64,000 bases of DNA from Thermodesulfobacterium sp. TA1 (GTDB taxonomy: Bacteria > Desulfobacterota > Thermodesulfobacteria > Thermodesulfobacteriales > Thermodesulfobacteriaceae). A program made the position numbers and the translations under genes. Positions within the stretch are counted from its first letter, which is position 1. Each line of letters starts with the position of its first letter. The stretch lies in NCBI RefSeq assembly GCF_008630935.1, contig NZ_CP043908.1, positions 1,765,882 through 1,829,881 of the forward strand, in the 5' to 3' direction. Below are positions 8,651 to 16,901 of the stretch, one piece after another. The notes below the pieces were generated by a model that saw only the letters and a program-made list of their open reading frames with translations, did not search any database and was not told the origin of the DNA.

Positions 8651-9450
8651 CGTAAAATCTCCTAAGTTTTTAATTTTTATATATAAAATTTTACTCAAAT
8701 TATTATAAAAGCAAGTATAGTTTTAAATATTAAAGCATACCGTATCCTTCTACGGTTTTTTTACCCCTCAGTCATGAAAGGTGTTTTTATAAGTTCTTTT
8801 GGGTCTTCTGTATATTCTTGTAAGGCAAAAATACACTGCGAAAGTTTCTGTCTCTTGTTCTGAATACATTTAAGCCTTCTATTCCTGAAAGACTGCTCAA
8901 CTTTAGATTACCAAATAAAAGTATTGAAACACAACCAAAAACTTTTTTAATGTGGTGCTCATTAAGTTATCATAATTTATGTGCCAAGAATAACCGGCTT
9001 TATAGATTAAAAAGGGAAGTAAAAAGAGGTCCAAAATTATTGGATTAAGCTCAAGTTAAGGGATAGATATGTTTGATTTATAAAGATAGATAGGAGAGGT
9101 TAAGTTTAAGCAGGTTAAGCGGTTTAAATAGGTTAAAAAGAGGAGGCTAAGGCAAAAAAAGTGTAAAGACAACAAGAGAGATAATATGCTAAAGAAATTA
9201 AAAATTGTTCCGATTTTAAAAAAAACAAAAGAAAATAAGAGATAGATAAGCCTAATAGAGATTAGCTAGGTATTTTGATGGTTTATCATATAAAATTAAC
9301 AAGGTCTAATAGATTTTATTTGAGAGTTCTACTTTTGACTTTTGGTTTTGAGAAAAAGAGGGGAGAAAGATACCCCAGACCGAGAGTAAACATTTAGAAA
9401 AGGCTTTTATGATAAATTTTAAAGACTTGAAAAAATTTTAGGAGTAGTTT
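8651..9450. other. Gene-free 800-bp AT-rich region with coding debris
   Basis: This divergent spacer between rfbH and the plus-strand sugar operon must hold promoters for both, but no clear -35/-10 pair stands out. It contains a frameshifted minus-strand remnant (8761-9055, listed separately). Three AGGTTAA copies (9098-9104, 9112-9118, 9130-9136) form a loose direct-repeat cluster. A/G-rich sequence fills the rest. Nothing resembling an RNA gene was seen. Confidence 0.5.
8761..9055 (-). pseudogene. Frameshifted coding remnant, possibly a decayed transposase
   Basis: Two minus-strand frames abut. The first (9055-8903, 50 codons) includes YKAGYSWHINYDNLMSTTLKK. The second (8907-8761, 48 codons) includes KVEQSFRNRRLKCIQNKRQK and ends MTEG-stop. 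The stop of the first falls where the second opens, as expected for one gene broken by a frameshift; neither has a start codon. The basic KVEQSFRNRR stretch is reminiscent of transposase C-termini but I cannot assign a family. AT-rich sequence can give such frames by chance, so confidence is low. Confidence 0.25.
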
Positions 9451-10161
9451 ATGCTACTAAAAGTAGTAATATTAGCAGGTGGAAGAGGCACAAGGATTTT
9501 AGAATTAACAAAATTTCGGCCTAAACCTTTAATTGAACTTGCAGGTTATCCGTTACTGTGGCATATCATGAATTTATATTCTAGACATGGATTTAATGAA
9601 TTTATCCTTTGTTTAGGATATAAACAAGAAATGATAAAGGAATACTTTTTGGAAAAAGCCTATAAAGTAAAAAAATTTTCATCTAGTAGTTTATATTGTG
9701 AAATTGCAAGAGGCGATCTTCAACCTTGGAGGGTTTATTTAATTGATACAGGGGAAGATACTGAAACAGGAGGTAGATTAAAACGTATATCTAAATATTT
9801 AGAAAAGGATGAATACTTTTTACTTACCTATGGAGATTGTCTGACAGATGCTAATTTAGCTGATGAGATATATTATCATTTTAAACATAGAAAGTTAGGT
9901 ACTTATCTATCGGTAAGACCTTATCCTGGGCATAGTTATTTTAAAGATAGTGATGATTGCTATCTTTGTGGGGGATATTTTGTGCTTTCAACTAAAATTT
10001 TAAAATTGATAGAAGGAGATAAAACACATTTACATAATGATATTATTGAACCTTTAATCCAAGAGAATAAATGTATTCCTTACATACATAAAGGCTTTTG
10101 GTCTTCGGTTGAGACCATAAAAGATAAACAAATTATAGAGAATATTTTTAAAGGAATATAA
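9451..10161 (+). CDS. Divergent RfbF-type sugar nucleotidyltransferase
   Basis: The protein starts with the nucleotidyltransferase signature VVILAGGRGTRILE and continues RPKPLIELAGYPLLWHIM, closely following glucose-1-phosphate cytidylyltransferase. It is a paralogue of the rfbF product at 18917-19687: both share [21 protein letters not shown] (with small changes) and a TYGDxxxD metal site. At 236 residues it is about 20 shorter than that copy. The missing piece is the sugar-binding stretch around FGALEI...[13 protein letters not shown], and CYLCGGYFVLS stands in its place. The sugar substrate may therefore differ. It heads a plus-strand operon and is followed after 21 bp by the NeuB-cupin gene, suggesting it activates or modifies that pathway's sugar. 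Confidence 0.8.
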   Translation: MLLKVVILAGGRGTRILELTKFRPKPLIELAGYPLLWHIMNLYSRHGFNEFILCLGYKQEMIKEYFLEKAYKVKKFSSSSLYCEIARGDLQPWRVYLIDTGEDTETGGRLKRISKYLEKDEYFLLTYGDCLTDANLADEIYYHFKHRKLGTYLSVRPYPGHSYFKDSDDCYLCGGYFVLSTKILKLIEGDKTHLHNDIIEPLIQENKCIPYIHKGFWSSVETIKDKQIIENIFKGI

Positions 10162-10182
10162 ATATACATTAAGAGGTGAAAA

Positions 10183-11712
10183 ATGTATAATAATGAAATT
10201 TTTGATAATCTTTTTATTTTTGAAATGGCAAACAATCATATGGGGGATGTTGAACATGGTTTGCGTATAATTAATGAATTATATAAAATATGTAAAGATT
10301 TTCCTCAGTTTAAATTTGCGTTTAAATTTCAATATCGTGATTTAGATAGTTTTATTCATCCAAATTATAAAGAATCCACAGAATTTAAATATATTAAAAG
10401 GTTTAAAGAAACAAATTTAACTCCAGAGCAAAGGAAAATTTTAAAAGAAGAGGCCCAAAGATTAGGTTTTTTAACCATTTGTACAGCTTTTGATGAAAAA
10501 TCCGTTGATTTGGTTGAAGAGCATGGGTACGACATAATAAAAATTGCAAGCTGTTCTTTTACAGACTGGCCTTTACTTGAGAGAATCGTGAAAACAAACT
10601 TACCGATTATAGCTTCAACGGCAGGTGCCTCGCTTGAGGACATAGACAGGGTCGTACTTTTTTTTGAAAATAGGAAAAAGGTTTTTGCGCTTATGCATTG
10701 TGTAGGAGAGTATCCTACAAGAAAGGAAAATCTTCAATTAAATCAAATAGACCTTTTAAAAAATAGATATCCTAATATTCCTATTGGGTATTCTACCCAT
10801 GAATCACCAGATAATTTTGATTCTATAAAAATTGCGATAGCTAAAGGGGCAAAAATCTTTGAAAAGCATGTAGCTATAAGTTCGGAAAAATACGGTATAA
10901 ACGCTTATTCTGCTACACCAGAGCAGATTAGAAAATGGCTTGAGTCAGCCACAGATGCTTTTAGTATGTGTGGTCTATTAGGTCAAAGATATATACCGAC
11001 GGAAAAAGAAAAATTAGACTTAAAAGGTTTGCAAAGAGGAGTCTTTGCCAAAAGAGATATCAAAAAAGGAGAAAGGATAGACATTTCTAATACATTTTTT
11101 GCAATCCCTAATTTTGAGGGTCAGCTGGTTGCAAACGACATGTCTAAGTATCATGAATATATTGCGTTAAAAGACATAAAACCAGGAGAGGCTATCTTGC
11201 ATTCAGATGTAAGTTTCAGAGAGCTTAGAGGAAGAGTTTTTGAGATTGTAAAAAAAGTCGGAGATATATTGGTTAAAAGTGGAGTGCCTTTGCCTAATAA
11301 ACTGGAGATGGAGATTTCCCATCATTATGGGATTGACCGGTTTGAAGAAATTGGTTCTGTTATTATTAATTGTATAAACCGTGAGTACTGTAAAAAATTA
11401 ATAATTCTTCTTCCTAATCAGAAACATCCTGTCCATTATCACCAAAAAAAAGAGGAAGCTTTTCATATTCTATTTGGTGAAATGGAAATAACTTTAAATG
11501 ACGAAAGAAAATTTTGCAGGAAAGGTGATGTGGTTATTGTGGAAAGAGGGGTTAAGCATTCTTTTAAAACGGATATAGGGGTTATTTTTGAAGAAATATC
11601 TACTACCCATTATCCTGATGATTCTTTTTATGAGGACGAAACTATCGTTTTAAATAAAAATAGAAAAACTCCCATCATCGTCTGGACAGATTGGCTGTTA
11701 AGGTTATATTAA
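10183..11712 (+). CDS. NeuB-type sialic acid synthase fused to SAF and cupin domains
   Basis: Residues about 10-270 form a NeuB barrel: FIFEMANNHMGDVEHG at the start, IASTAGAS, IGYSTHE and FEKHVA. The family condenses phosphoenolpyruvate with an N-acyl-hexosamine-like sugar to make nonulosonic acids. Residues from 283 (GLQRGVFAKRDIKKGE) are the antifreeze-like SAF domain normally found at the C-terminus of NeuB. A third domain follows: a cupin with H418 and H420 in PVHYHQ, E425, and FGEMEITL, resembling sugar isomerase cupins of the D-lyxose type. The 509-residue length versus about 350 for NeuB agrees with a fusion. The cupin may prepare or rearrange the sugar; this is inference. No CMP-sialate synthetase is nearby. 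Confidence 0.85.
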   Translation: MYNNEIFDNLFIFEMANNHMGDVEHGLRIINELYKICKDFPQFKFAFKFQYRDLDSFIHPNYKESTEFKYIKRFKETNLTPEQRKILKEEAQRLGFLTICTAFDEKSVDLVEEHGYDIIKIASCSFTDWPLLERIVKTNLPIIASTAGASLEDIDRVVLFFENRKKVFALMHCVGEYPTRKENLQLNQIDLLKNRYPNIPIGYSTHESPDNFDSIKIAIAKGAKIFEKHVAISSEKYGINAYSATPEQIRKWLESATDAFSMCGLLGQRYIPTEKEKLDLKGLQRGVFAKRDIKKGERIDISNTFFAIPNFEGQLVANDMSKYHEYIALKDIKPGEAILHSDVSFRELRGRVFEIVKKVGDILVKSGVPLPNKLEMEISHHYGIDRFEEIGSVIINCINREYCKKLIILLPNQKHPVHYHQKKEEAFHILFGEMEITLNDERKFCRKGDVVIVERGVKHSFKTDIGVIFEEISTTHYPDDSFYEDETIVLNKNRKTPIIVWTDWLLRLY

Positions 11713-11714
11713 AG

Positions 11715-12290
11715 ATGAAAATCATTGCTTGGGATGTAGATGATGTTTTAAATAACTTGATGGAAAGCTGGTTTGAGTGGTATAAAATGGGAAAAAATTT
11801 AAATTTAAAATATCAAAACTTGAAAGAGAATCCACCTTACAAAATTTTAGGCATATCTCTTGATGAGTATCTTATTTCCCTTGATGAGTTTAGACTTTCT
11901 AATTTTTATCAAGAGATGCAACCAAGAGAAGAGGTTTTAAAATGGTTTAAAACATATGGGGAAAAATTTCGTCACATAGCGATTACTTCAACCCCTATAT
12001 CTACTGCTTCAACTACCTCTCAGTGGGTGTTTAAACATTTTGGGAAATGGATAAGAACCTTTCATTTTGTTCCTTCAAGTAGAAAAGATATTACTGCACC
12101 GATCTATGACCAAAATAAAGCGGATTTTTTAAAGTGGTTAGGAAAGGTTGACATATTTATCGATGATAACGAAGAAAATATTAATCAAGCAAAGGCATTA
12201 GGAATATTTACTATATTGTTTCCTGCGCCTTGGAATAGTTCAAAAAATACCGAAAAAGAAACATTAGAATTGATTTTTGATTCCAAATAA
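11715..12290 (+). CDS. HAD-superfamily phosphatase-like protein
   Basis: The first residues contain the HAD nucleophile motif AWDVDDVLNN (D7 and D9). Motif II threonine/serine follows in AITSTP, and the acidic motif IV is FIDDNEENI. The HAD family uses the first aspartate to form a phospho-enzyme, most often for small phosphorylated metabolites. I start at the ATG at 11715, two bases after the NeuB-cupin stop; a TTG start at 11691 would overlap. That gives 191 residues. Its place between the NeuB-like and ThDP genes suggests it dephosphorylates a sugar intermediate, for example a 9-phosphate nonulosonate, but the substrate cannot be read from sequence. Confidence 0.75.
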   Translation: MKIIAWDVDDVLNNLMESWFEWYKMGKNLNLKYQNLKENPPYKILGISLDEYLISLDEFRLSNFYQEMQPREEVLKWFKTYGEKFRHIAITSTPISTASTTSQWVFKHFGKWIRTFHFVPSSRKDITAPIYDQNKADFLKWLGKVDIFIDDNEENINQAKALGIFTILFPAPWNSSKNTEKETLELIFDSK

Positions 12291-12314
12291 AAGGTTGGGT
12301 TAAGCTTTATAGCT

Positions 12315-14117
12315 ATGATTAAGCTTTCAGATTATGTTATCAATTTTATAGCCTCCCTTGGGGTAGATACGATTTTTCTTCTTCCAGGTGGAGGTTGTAT
12401 GCATTTGGTTGATTCCCTTGGTAGGAATGCCAAACTTAACTATGTTTGCTGTCTTCACGAACAGGCAGCAGTTATAGCTGCAGATGGATATGCACAATAT
12501 AAAAATGACCTTGGAGTAGCTTTAGTAACCACAGGGCCTGGTGGAACCAACGCTATAACTGGTGTTGCAGCAAGTTGGATTGATTCTACTCCTCTTTTGG
12601 TTATTTCTGGACAGGTAAAAAGAAAAGATATGAGTTTAGGTAAAGGTGTTAGACAAATGGGAGTACAAGAGGTAGATATTGTATCTATGGTTAAGCCTAT
12701 AACGAAATATGCGTTTACTATAATGGAGCCGGAAAGTATTAGATATCATTTAGAAAAAGCAATATATTTAGCAAAATCAGGCAGACCTGGTCCTGTTTGG
12801 ATTGATATACCTCTTGATGTGCAAGGTAGTGTAATCGATGAAAACTCTTTGGAAGGATTTCAACCTACAAGTTTTATTTCTAATGAAGTGTCTTCTCTTA
12901 ATTTAGAGTCTTTAGTAAAAGAAGTTATAAAACTTTTAAACAAAGCTAAAAGACCGGTAATTTTAGCAGGTAAGGGTATAAGACTTGCGAAGGCAGAAGA
13001 GGAATTTTTAAAGCTAATAGAGATACTTAAGATACCTGTGCTTCTTACTTGGAGATTAATCGATATAATCCCAGAAGATCATGAGTTAAATTTTGGCCGT
13101 CCTGGTTCTATTGCCTCAAGATATGCCAATTTTATACTTCAAAGTGCAGACCTTTTGATTTCTGTCGGTGCACGTCTTGATCTTTCTCAGGTAGGATATA
13201 ATTATAAATGGTTTGCCAAAAATGCCAAAAAGGTTATTGTTGACATCGATGAAAAGGAAATACAAAAGCTTGAAGGGGTCGATTTACCAATAGTTGCAGA
13301 TGCAAAGGACTTTTTAAAAGAGTTTTTAAAACAAATAGATAAAGTCGAAAAGGTTAATAGGAGTCCATGGTTAGAGCGATGTAAATACTGGAAAGATAAA
13401 TATCCTGTTATTTTGCCAGAATATCTTGAAGATTCGCCATATGTAAACACCTATGCCTTTATTGACGTACTGTCTAATTTATTGAACGAAGACGATATTA
13501 TAGTGCCTGGAAGTTCTGGAAGTTGTTCAGAGATAACTTGTCAAGCTATAAGAATAAAAAAAGGACAAAGAGTGATAAATTCTCCAGGACTCGGTTCAAT
13601 GGGGTTTGGGCTTCCTCAAAGCATAGGGGTATGTATTGCCAGTGGTAAGAAAAGAACTATATGTATAGTAGGAGATGGTGGCCTCCAACATAACCTGCAG
13701 GAGTTAGAAACGATCAAAAGGCTTAATCTTCCTATAAAGGTATTTGTATTAAACAATAATGGTTATGGTTCCATAAGAAATACGCAGAGAAGATTTTTTG
13801 AAGGGAGGTTGGTTTGTTGCGACCCTTCTAGTGGTCTTACCCTTCCAGATACTTGTAAAATAGCTTCTGCTTATGGTATAAAGACTATTAGAATTTCAGA
13901 ACAGAAAAATCTTAAAGATAGAGTAAAAGAAGTTTTGGATATGAATGGTCCTGTCGTGTGTGAAATTATGATCGATCCCGATTTGCAAATCGCTCCAAGG
14001 CTATCTTCAGTTATCAAAGAAGACGGCTCTATAGAATCTAAACCACTTGAAGACCTATGGCCATTTTTAGAAAAAGAGGAGTTAGAAAAGGAGCTTCAAT
14101 TTGATAACGATACTTAA
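12315..14117 (+). CDS. ThDP-dependent enzyme of the acetolactate synthase family
   Basis: The 600-residue protein has the three-domain layout of acetohydroxyacid synthase. The catalytic Glu is E49 in LHEQAAVIAADGYA. The ThDP-Mg motif is GDGG (453-456) to LNNNGYG (about 479-485). The middle domain starts near AKRPVILAGKGIRLA. No small regulatory subunit is adjacent and the neighbours are sugar genes, so a role in branched-chain amino acids is unlikely. Relatives in polysaccharide loci include YerE, which adds a two-carbon unit to CDP-3,6-dideoxy-4-ketohexose to build yersiniose. With rfbF, rfbG and rfbH in the same island that role is attractive but inferred. A 2-keto-acid decarboxylase is an alternative. 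Confidence 0.8.
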   Translation: MIKLSDYVINFIASLGVDTIFLLPGGGCMHLVDSLGRNAKLNYVCCLHEQAAVIAADGYAQYKNDLGVALVTTGPGGTNAITGVAASWIDSTPLLVISGQVKRKDMSLGKGVRQMGVQEVDIVSMVKPITKYAFTIMEPESIRYHLEKAIYLAKSGRPGPVWIDIPLDVQGSVIDENSLEGFQPTSFISNEVSSLNLESLVKEVIKLLNKAKRPVILAGKGIRLAKAEEEFLKLIEILKIPVLLTWRLIDIIPEDHELNFGRPGSIASRYANFILQSADLLISVGARLDLSQVGYNYKWFAKNAKKVIVDIDEKEIQKLEGVDLPIVADAKDFLKEFLKQIDKVEKVNRSPWLERCKYWKDKYPVILPEYLEDSPYVNTYAFIDVLSNLLNEDDIIVPGSSGSCSEITCQAIRIKKGQRVINSPGLGSMGFGLPQSIGVCIASGKKRTICIVGDGGLQHNLQELETIKRLNLPIKVFVLNNNGYGSIRNTQRRFFEGRLVCCDPSSGLTLPDTCKIASAYGIKTIRISEQKNLKDRVKEVLDMNGPVVCEIMIDPDLQIAPRLSSVIKEDGSIESKPLEDLWPFLEKEELEKELQFDNDT

Positions 14118-14130
14118 ATATTTTGTCTAA

Positions 14131-14634
14131 ATGACGTTAAAAGAGTTAATCGAAAAAATTGAAAGTTTTATAGCTAATCCTTCTGAGGGTTTACCAGAAG
14201 AAATCTTTCTTTTAATTAGTAGAATAACTCCTCTTATAAATGTGGATTTGTTAATAAAAAATGAGAAAAATGAAACCCTTTTGACATGGAGAGAGGATAA
14301 ATATTATGGTCCAGGGTGGCATGTTCCTGGAGGTATAATTCGGTATAAAGAAAAAATAGAAGAAAGAATAAACAAAGTTGCGCTTATAGAATTAGGAGCT
14401 AAGGTGGAATTTGAAGCCGAACCTCTTTGTATAAATGAGATTATAGTTGAAAGAAAAGAAAGGGGACATTTTATTTCATTATTATATAAATGTAAACTTT
14501 TATCACCTCCTTCCGAAAAAATTAAATATAAAGGCTTTGGCAGACCTAAAAATGGAGAGTGGATGTGGCATAAGGGTTGTCCTAAAAATTTGATTAAGGT
14601 CCATCATATTTATAAAAAATATATAGATTTATGA
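14131..14634 (+). CDS. Nudix hydrolase resembling GDP-mannose mannosyl hydrolase
   Basis: The sequence WHVPGGIIRYKEKIEE followed by VALIELGAKVEF (from about residue 62) is a Nudix box of the relaxed GDP-mannose mannosyl hydrolase type, in which the canonical REUxEExGU is incomplete. That family releases the sugar from GDP-sugars. The gene overlaps the next one by 4 bp (ATGA), so it is translationally coupled to the sugar C-methyltransferase. Length (167 residues) suits the family. The nucleotide sugar is unknown. Confidence 0.75.
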   Translation: MTLKELIEKIESFIANPSEGLPEEIFLLISRITPLINVDLLIKNEKNETLLTWREDKYYGPGWHVPGGIIRYKEKIEERINKVALIELGAKVEFEAEPLCINEIIVERKERGHFISLLYKCKLLSPPSEKIKYKGFGRPKNGEWMWHKGCPKNLIKVHHIYKKYIDL

Positions 14635-15764
14635 GAAAAACTTGTAGAATCTGTAAAAATAGATTATTTGAAAAGCCGATTTTTGAATTAAAAAACCAAC
14701 CTAAGAGTGCTCAACAATTACCAGATAAGAAAGGCTTGCAAAAAGACAGAGGATTAACCCTAAAAGTTTTTCAATGTTCAGGGTGTGGTGTGATTCAACT
14801 TAATAGAAAGCCGGTTAATTATTATAGAGAAGTTATTAGAGCTATAGGTATATCTAAAGATATGGTTAATTTTAGAAAAGATTATTTTAGAAGATTTATA
14901 GAAAAATATGATCTTGAAGACAAAAAAATTATTGAAATCGGTTGTGGAAAGGGTGAATATCTTGAAATACTAAATTCATTATCTGTAGAAGTTTATGGTC
15001 TCGAATACTCTGAAGAATCGGTATTAGTTTGTAAAAATAAAGGTTTAAAGGTGTTTAGAGGTTTTATAGAAAATGAACGATATAAAATAAAAGGAGCTCC
15101 ATACGATGTTTTTTTGTGCCTAAGTTTTTTAGAGCACATACCAAATCCCAATCAATTTTTAAGAGGTATTTGGAGGAACCTTTCTGATGAAGGTTTAGGA
15201 TTGATAGAAGTTCCTAATTTTGATATGATAGCAAGAAAGAAATTATTTTCAGAATTCATTACAGACCATATTTTTTATTTTACTAAAGATACTCTTAAAA
15301 CCACTTTGGAAATAAACGGGTTTGAGGTTTTAGAAATAAAAGAAATATGGTATGACTACATAATTTCGGCTATCGTTAGAAAAAAACGAAAGCTTAATTT
15401 TTATTTTGAAGAAACGCTTAATCATATTAAAGCTGCCGTTGAAAATTTCATCAAAAAATATCAAAAAGTAGCGGTTTGGGGGGCAGGGCATCAATCACTT
15501 GCACTTCTTGCCTTACTTGATTTAAAGAATAAAGTTAGCTATGTGGTTGATTCTGCTACTTTTAAACAGAACAAATATACACCTGCAACCCATATTCCAA
15601 TTTATGCACCAGAAAGGCTATTGAAAGATCCTGTTGATTGCATATTGATTATGGCTGGTAGTTATTCAGATGAAGTAGCTAATATTATAATTAATGAAAT
15701 GAAAATAAAACAACCTATAGGGATGATAAAAGGCAATCGTTTAAAAATTATAAATAGAGGGTAG
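14631..15764 (+). CDS. Sugar C-methyltransferase (zinc domain + SAM domain + C-terminal domain)
   Basis: The layout matches the NDP-hexose C-methyltransferase family (TylC3/CloU type). An N-terminal zinc domain carries C5, C8, C49 and C52 (CRIC and CSGC). A class I SAM-binding domain follows with IIEIGCGKGEYLEIL at about residues 98-112. The C-terminal domain begins AVWGAGHQSLALLALLD near residue 283. Such enzymes add a methyl branch to a 4-keto deoxy sugar, giving sugars like mycarose. The 377-residue length is right. It overlaps the Nudix gene by 4 bp and is followed after 3 bp by the radical SAM gene. Placed near RfbF/G/H, it points to a branched deoxyhexose in the surface polysaccharide. 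Confidence 0.85.
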   Translation: MRKTCRICKNRLFEKPIFELKNQPKSAQQLPDKKGLQKDRGLTLKVFQCSGCGVIQLNRKPVNYYREVIRAIGISKDMVNFRKDYFRRFIEKYDLEDKKIIEIGCGKGEYLEILNSLSVEVYGLEYSEESVLVCKNKGLKVFRGFIENERYKIKGAPYDVFLCLSFLEHIPNPNQFLRGIWRNLSDEGLGLIEVPNFDMIARKKLFSEFITDHIFYFTKDTLKTTLEINGFEVLEIKEIWYDYIISAIVRKKRKLNFYFEETLNHIKAAVENFIKKYQKVAVWGAGHQSLALLALLDLKNKVSYVVDSATFKQNKYTPATHIPIYAPERLLKDPVDCILIMAGSYSDEVANIIINEMKIKQPIGMIKGNRLKIINRG

Positions 15765-15767
15765 TTA

Positions 15768-16901
15768 ATGGAAAAGAAAATTTTAAAATTAAAAGTACAT
15801 GAAGGAGAAGTTGATAAAAGAGAAAGGTTAAAAAAAGAAAAACCTTATGTTTATAAAAAAATTTTAGCATTTCAAGATAAAGTAAGAAAAGGCGAAAGCA
15901 TAGCAATCCTTCAATTTCAATATGATTATAAATGCAACTTTTCTTGTGAACACTGCTGTATTACCAAACTAAGGAAAAAAGACACCGCAAGGTATTTTAC
16001 TCCAGAAGAGGTTAAAGAATTATCAAAACAGGCAGACGAGATGGGTTTAGCTCATATAGTAATTACAGGAGGTGAACCTTTAGTTTTTCCTGACCTTGAA
16101 GAAGTTATTAAGGCCATAGATCCACAGAAATTCTATATTACTATAGATACTAATGGATGGCTACTTGATGAAAAAAAAGCAATTTTTTTGAGAGATTTAG
16201 GGGTAGATAAGATACAATTAAGTCTTGATAGCCTTGAATCTTCTAACCATGACGAATTTCGTCATAAAGATGGTTCATTTCAAAGATGTATGAGAGCCCT
16301 TGAATCAGCAAAAAAAGCAGGATTAAACATAATCATTCAAACAGTAGTGACCAAACAAAGGGTAAGATCAGAAGAATTTATAAAATTTTTAGAATTTTTA
16401 AATTCAAAAGGAGTAGGAGTTTTTGTAACTTATGCTAAACCTGTTGGAGCTTGGGAGGGAAACTTTGATGTACTTGTGGACAGAAAGGATATGGATTATG
16501 TAAGAGAGCTGGAGAAAAAATATAATGTCTTTACCCATTTAACCCCAGGATATGGGTTAGATTTAGGATGTATAGCAGTAAAAAGAATGGTTTCTATAAC
16601 TAAATATGGTGATATAATGCCCTGCCCTTATATTCATGTTTCTCTTGGAAATTTTTTCGAAGAACCTTTAAAAGATATCATTAATCGTGGTTTAAAGATA
16701 AAATGGTTTGGAAAATATGTTGATACCTGTTTGATAGCAGAAGATCGATATTTTATAAAAGAGTATGTAGTAAAAAAAATATACGGTAATCCCTTACCTG
16801 TACCCTGGTATAAAGTATTTACGGAAGAAGATTTTATTAAAAATGAACAAGAGTTGAAGGCTATTGAAACACAAGAAGGCTTTTTAAAATGGAGAACATA
16901 A
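15768..16901 (+). CDS. Radical SAM protein of the sugar island
   Basis: The cluster motif CNFSCEHCC (C56, C60, C63, with an extra C64) marks a radical SAM enzyme. ITGGEPLVFPDLEEVI is the usual GGEP SAM-binding strand, and LSLDSLESSNHDEFR the following one. The C-terminal half has further cysteines (LGCIAV, MPCPYIHVSLGNF, DTCLIAED), suggesting a SPASM-like auxiliary cluster. Family members modify peptides or sugars; in polysaccharide loci some dehydrate or epimerise nucleotide sugars. The gene starts 3 bp after the methyltransferase and its end overlaps the SDR gene by 13 bp, so it belongs to the same operon. Its substrate is not readable. Confidence 0.8.
   Translation: MEKKILKLKVHEGEVDKRERLKKEKPYVYKKILAFQDKVRKGESIAILQFQYDYKCNFSCEHCCITKLRKKDTARYFTPEEVKELSKQADEMGLAHIVITGGEPLVFPDLEEVIKAIDPQKFYITIDTNGWLLDEKKAIFLRDLGVDKIQLSLDSLESSNHDEFRHKDGSFQRCMRALESAKKAGLNIIIQTVVTKQRVRSEEFIKFLEFLNSKGVGVFVTYAKPVGAWEGNFDVLVDRKDMDYVRELEKKYNVFTHLTPGYGLDLGCIAVKRMVSITKYGDIMPCPYIHVSLGNFFEEPLKDIINRGLKIKWFGKYVDTCLIAEDRYFIKEYVVKKIYGNPLPVPWYKVFTEEDFIKNEQELKAIETQEGFLKWRT

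Noticed and set aside
8651..8698. Longer RfbH start at 8698
   Set aside because: No ribosome site; the ATG at 8650 has TTAGGAG at good spacing.
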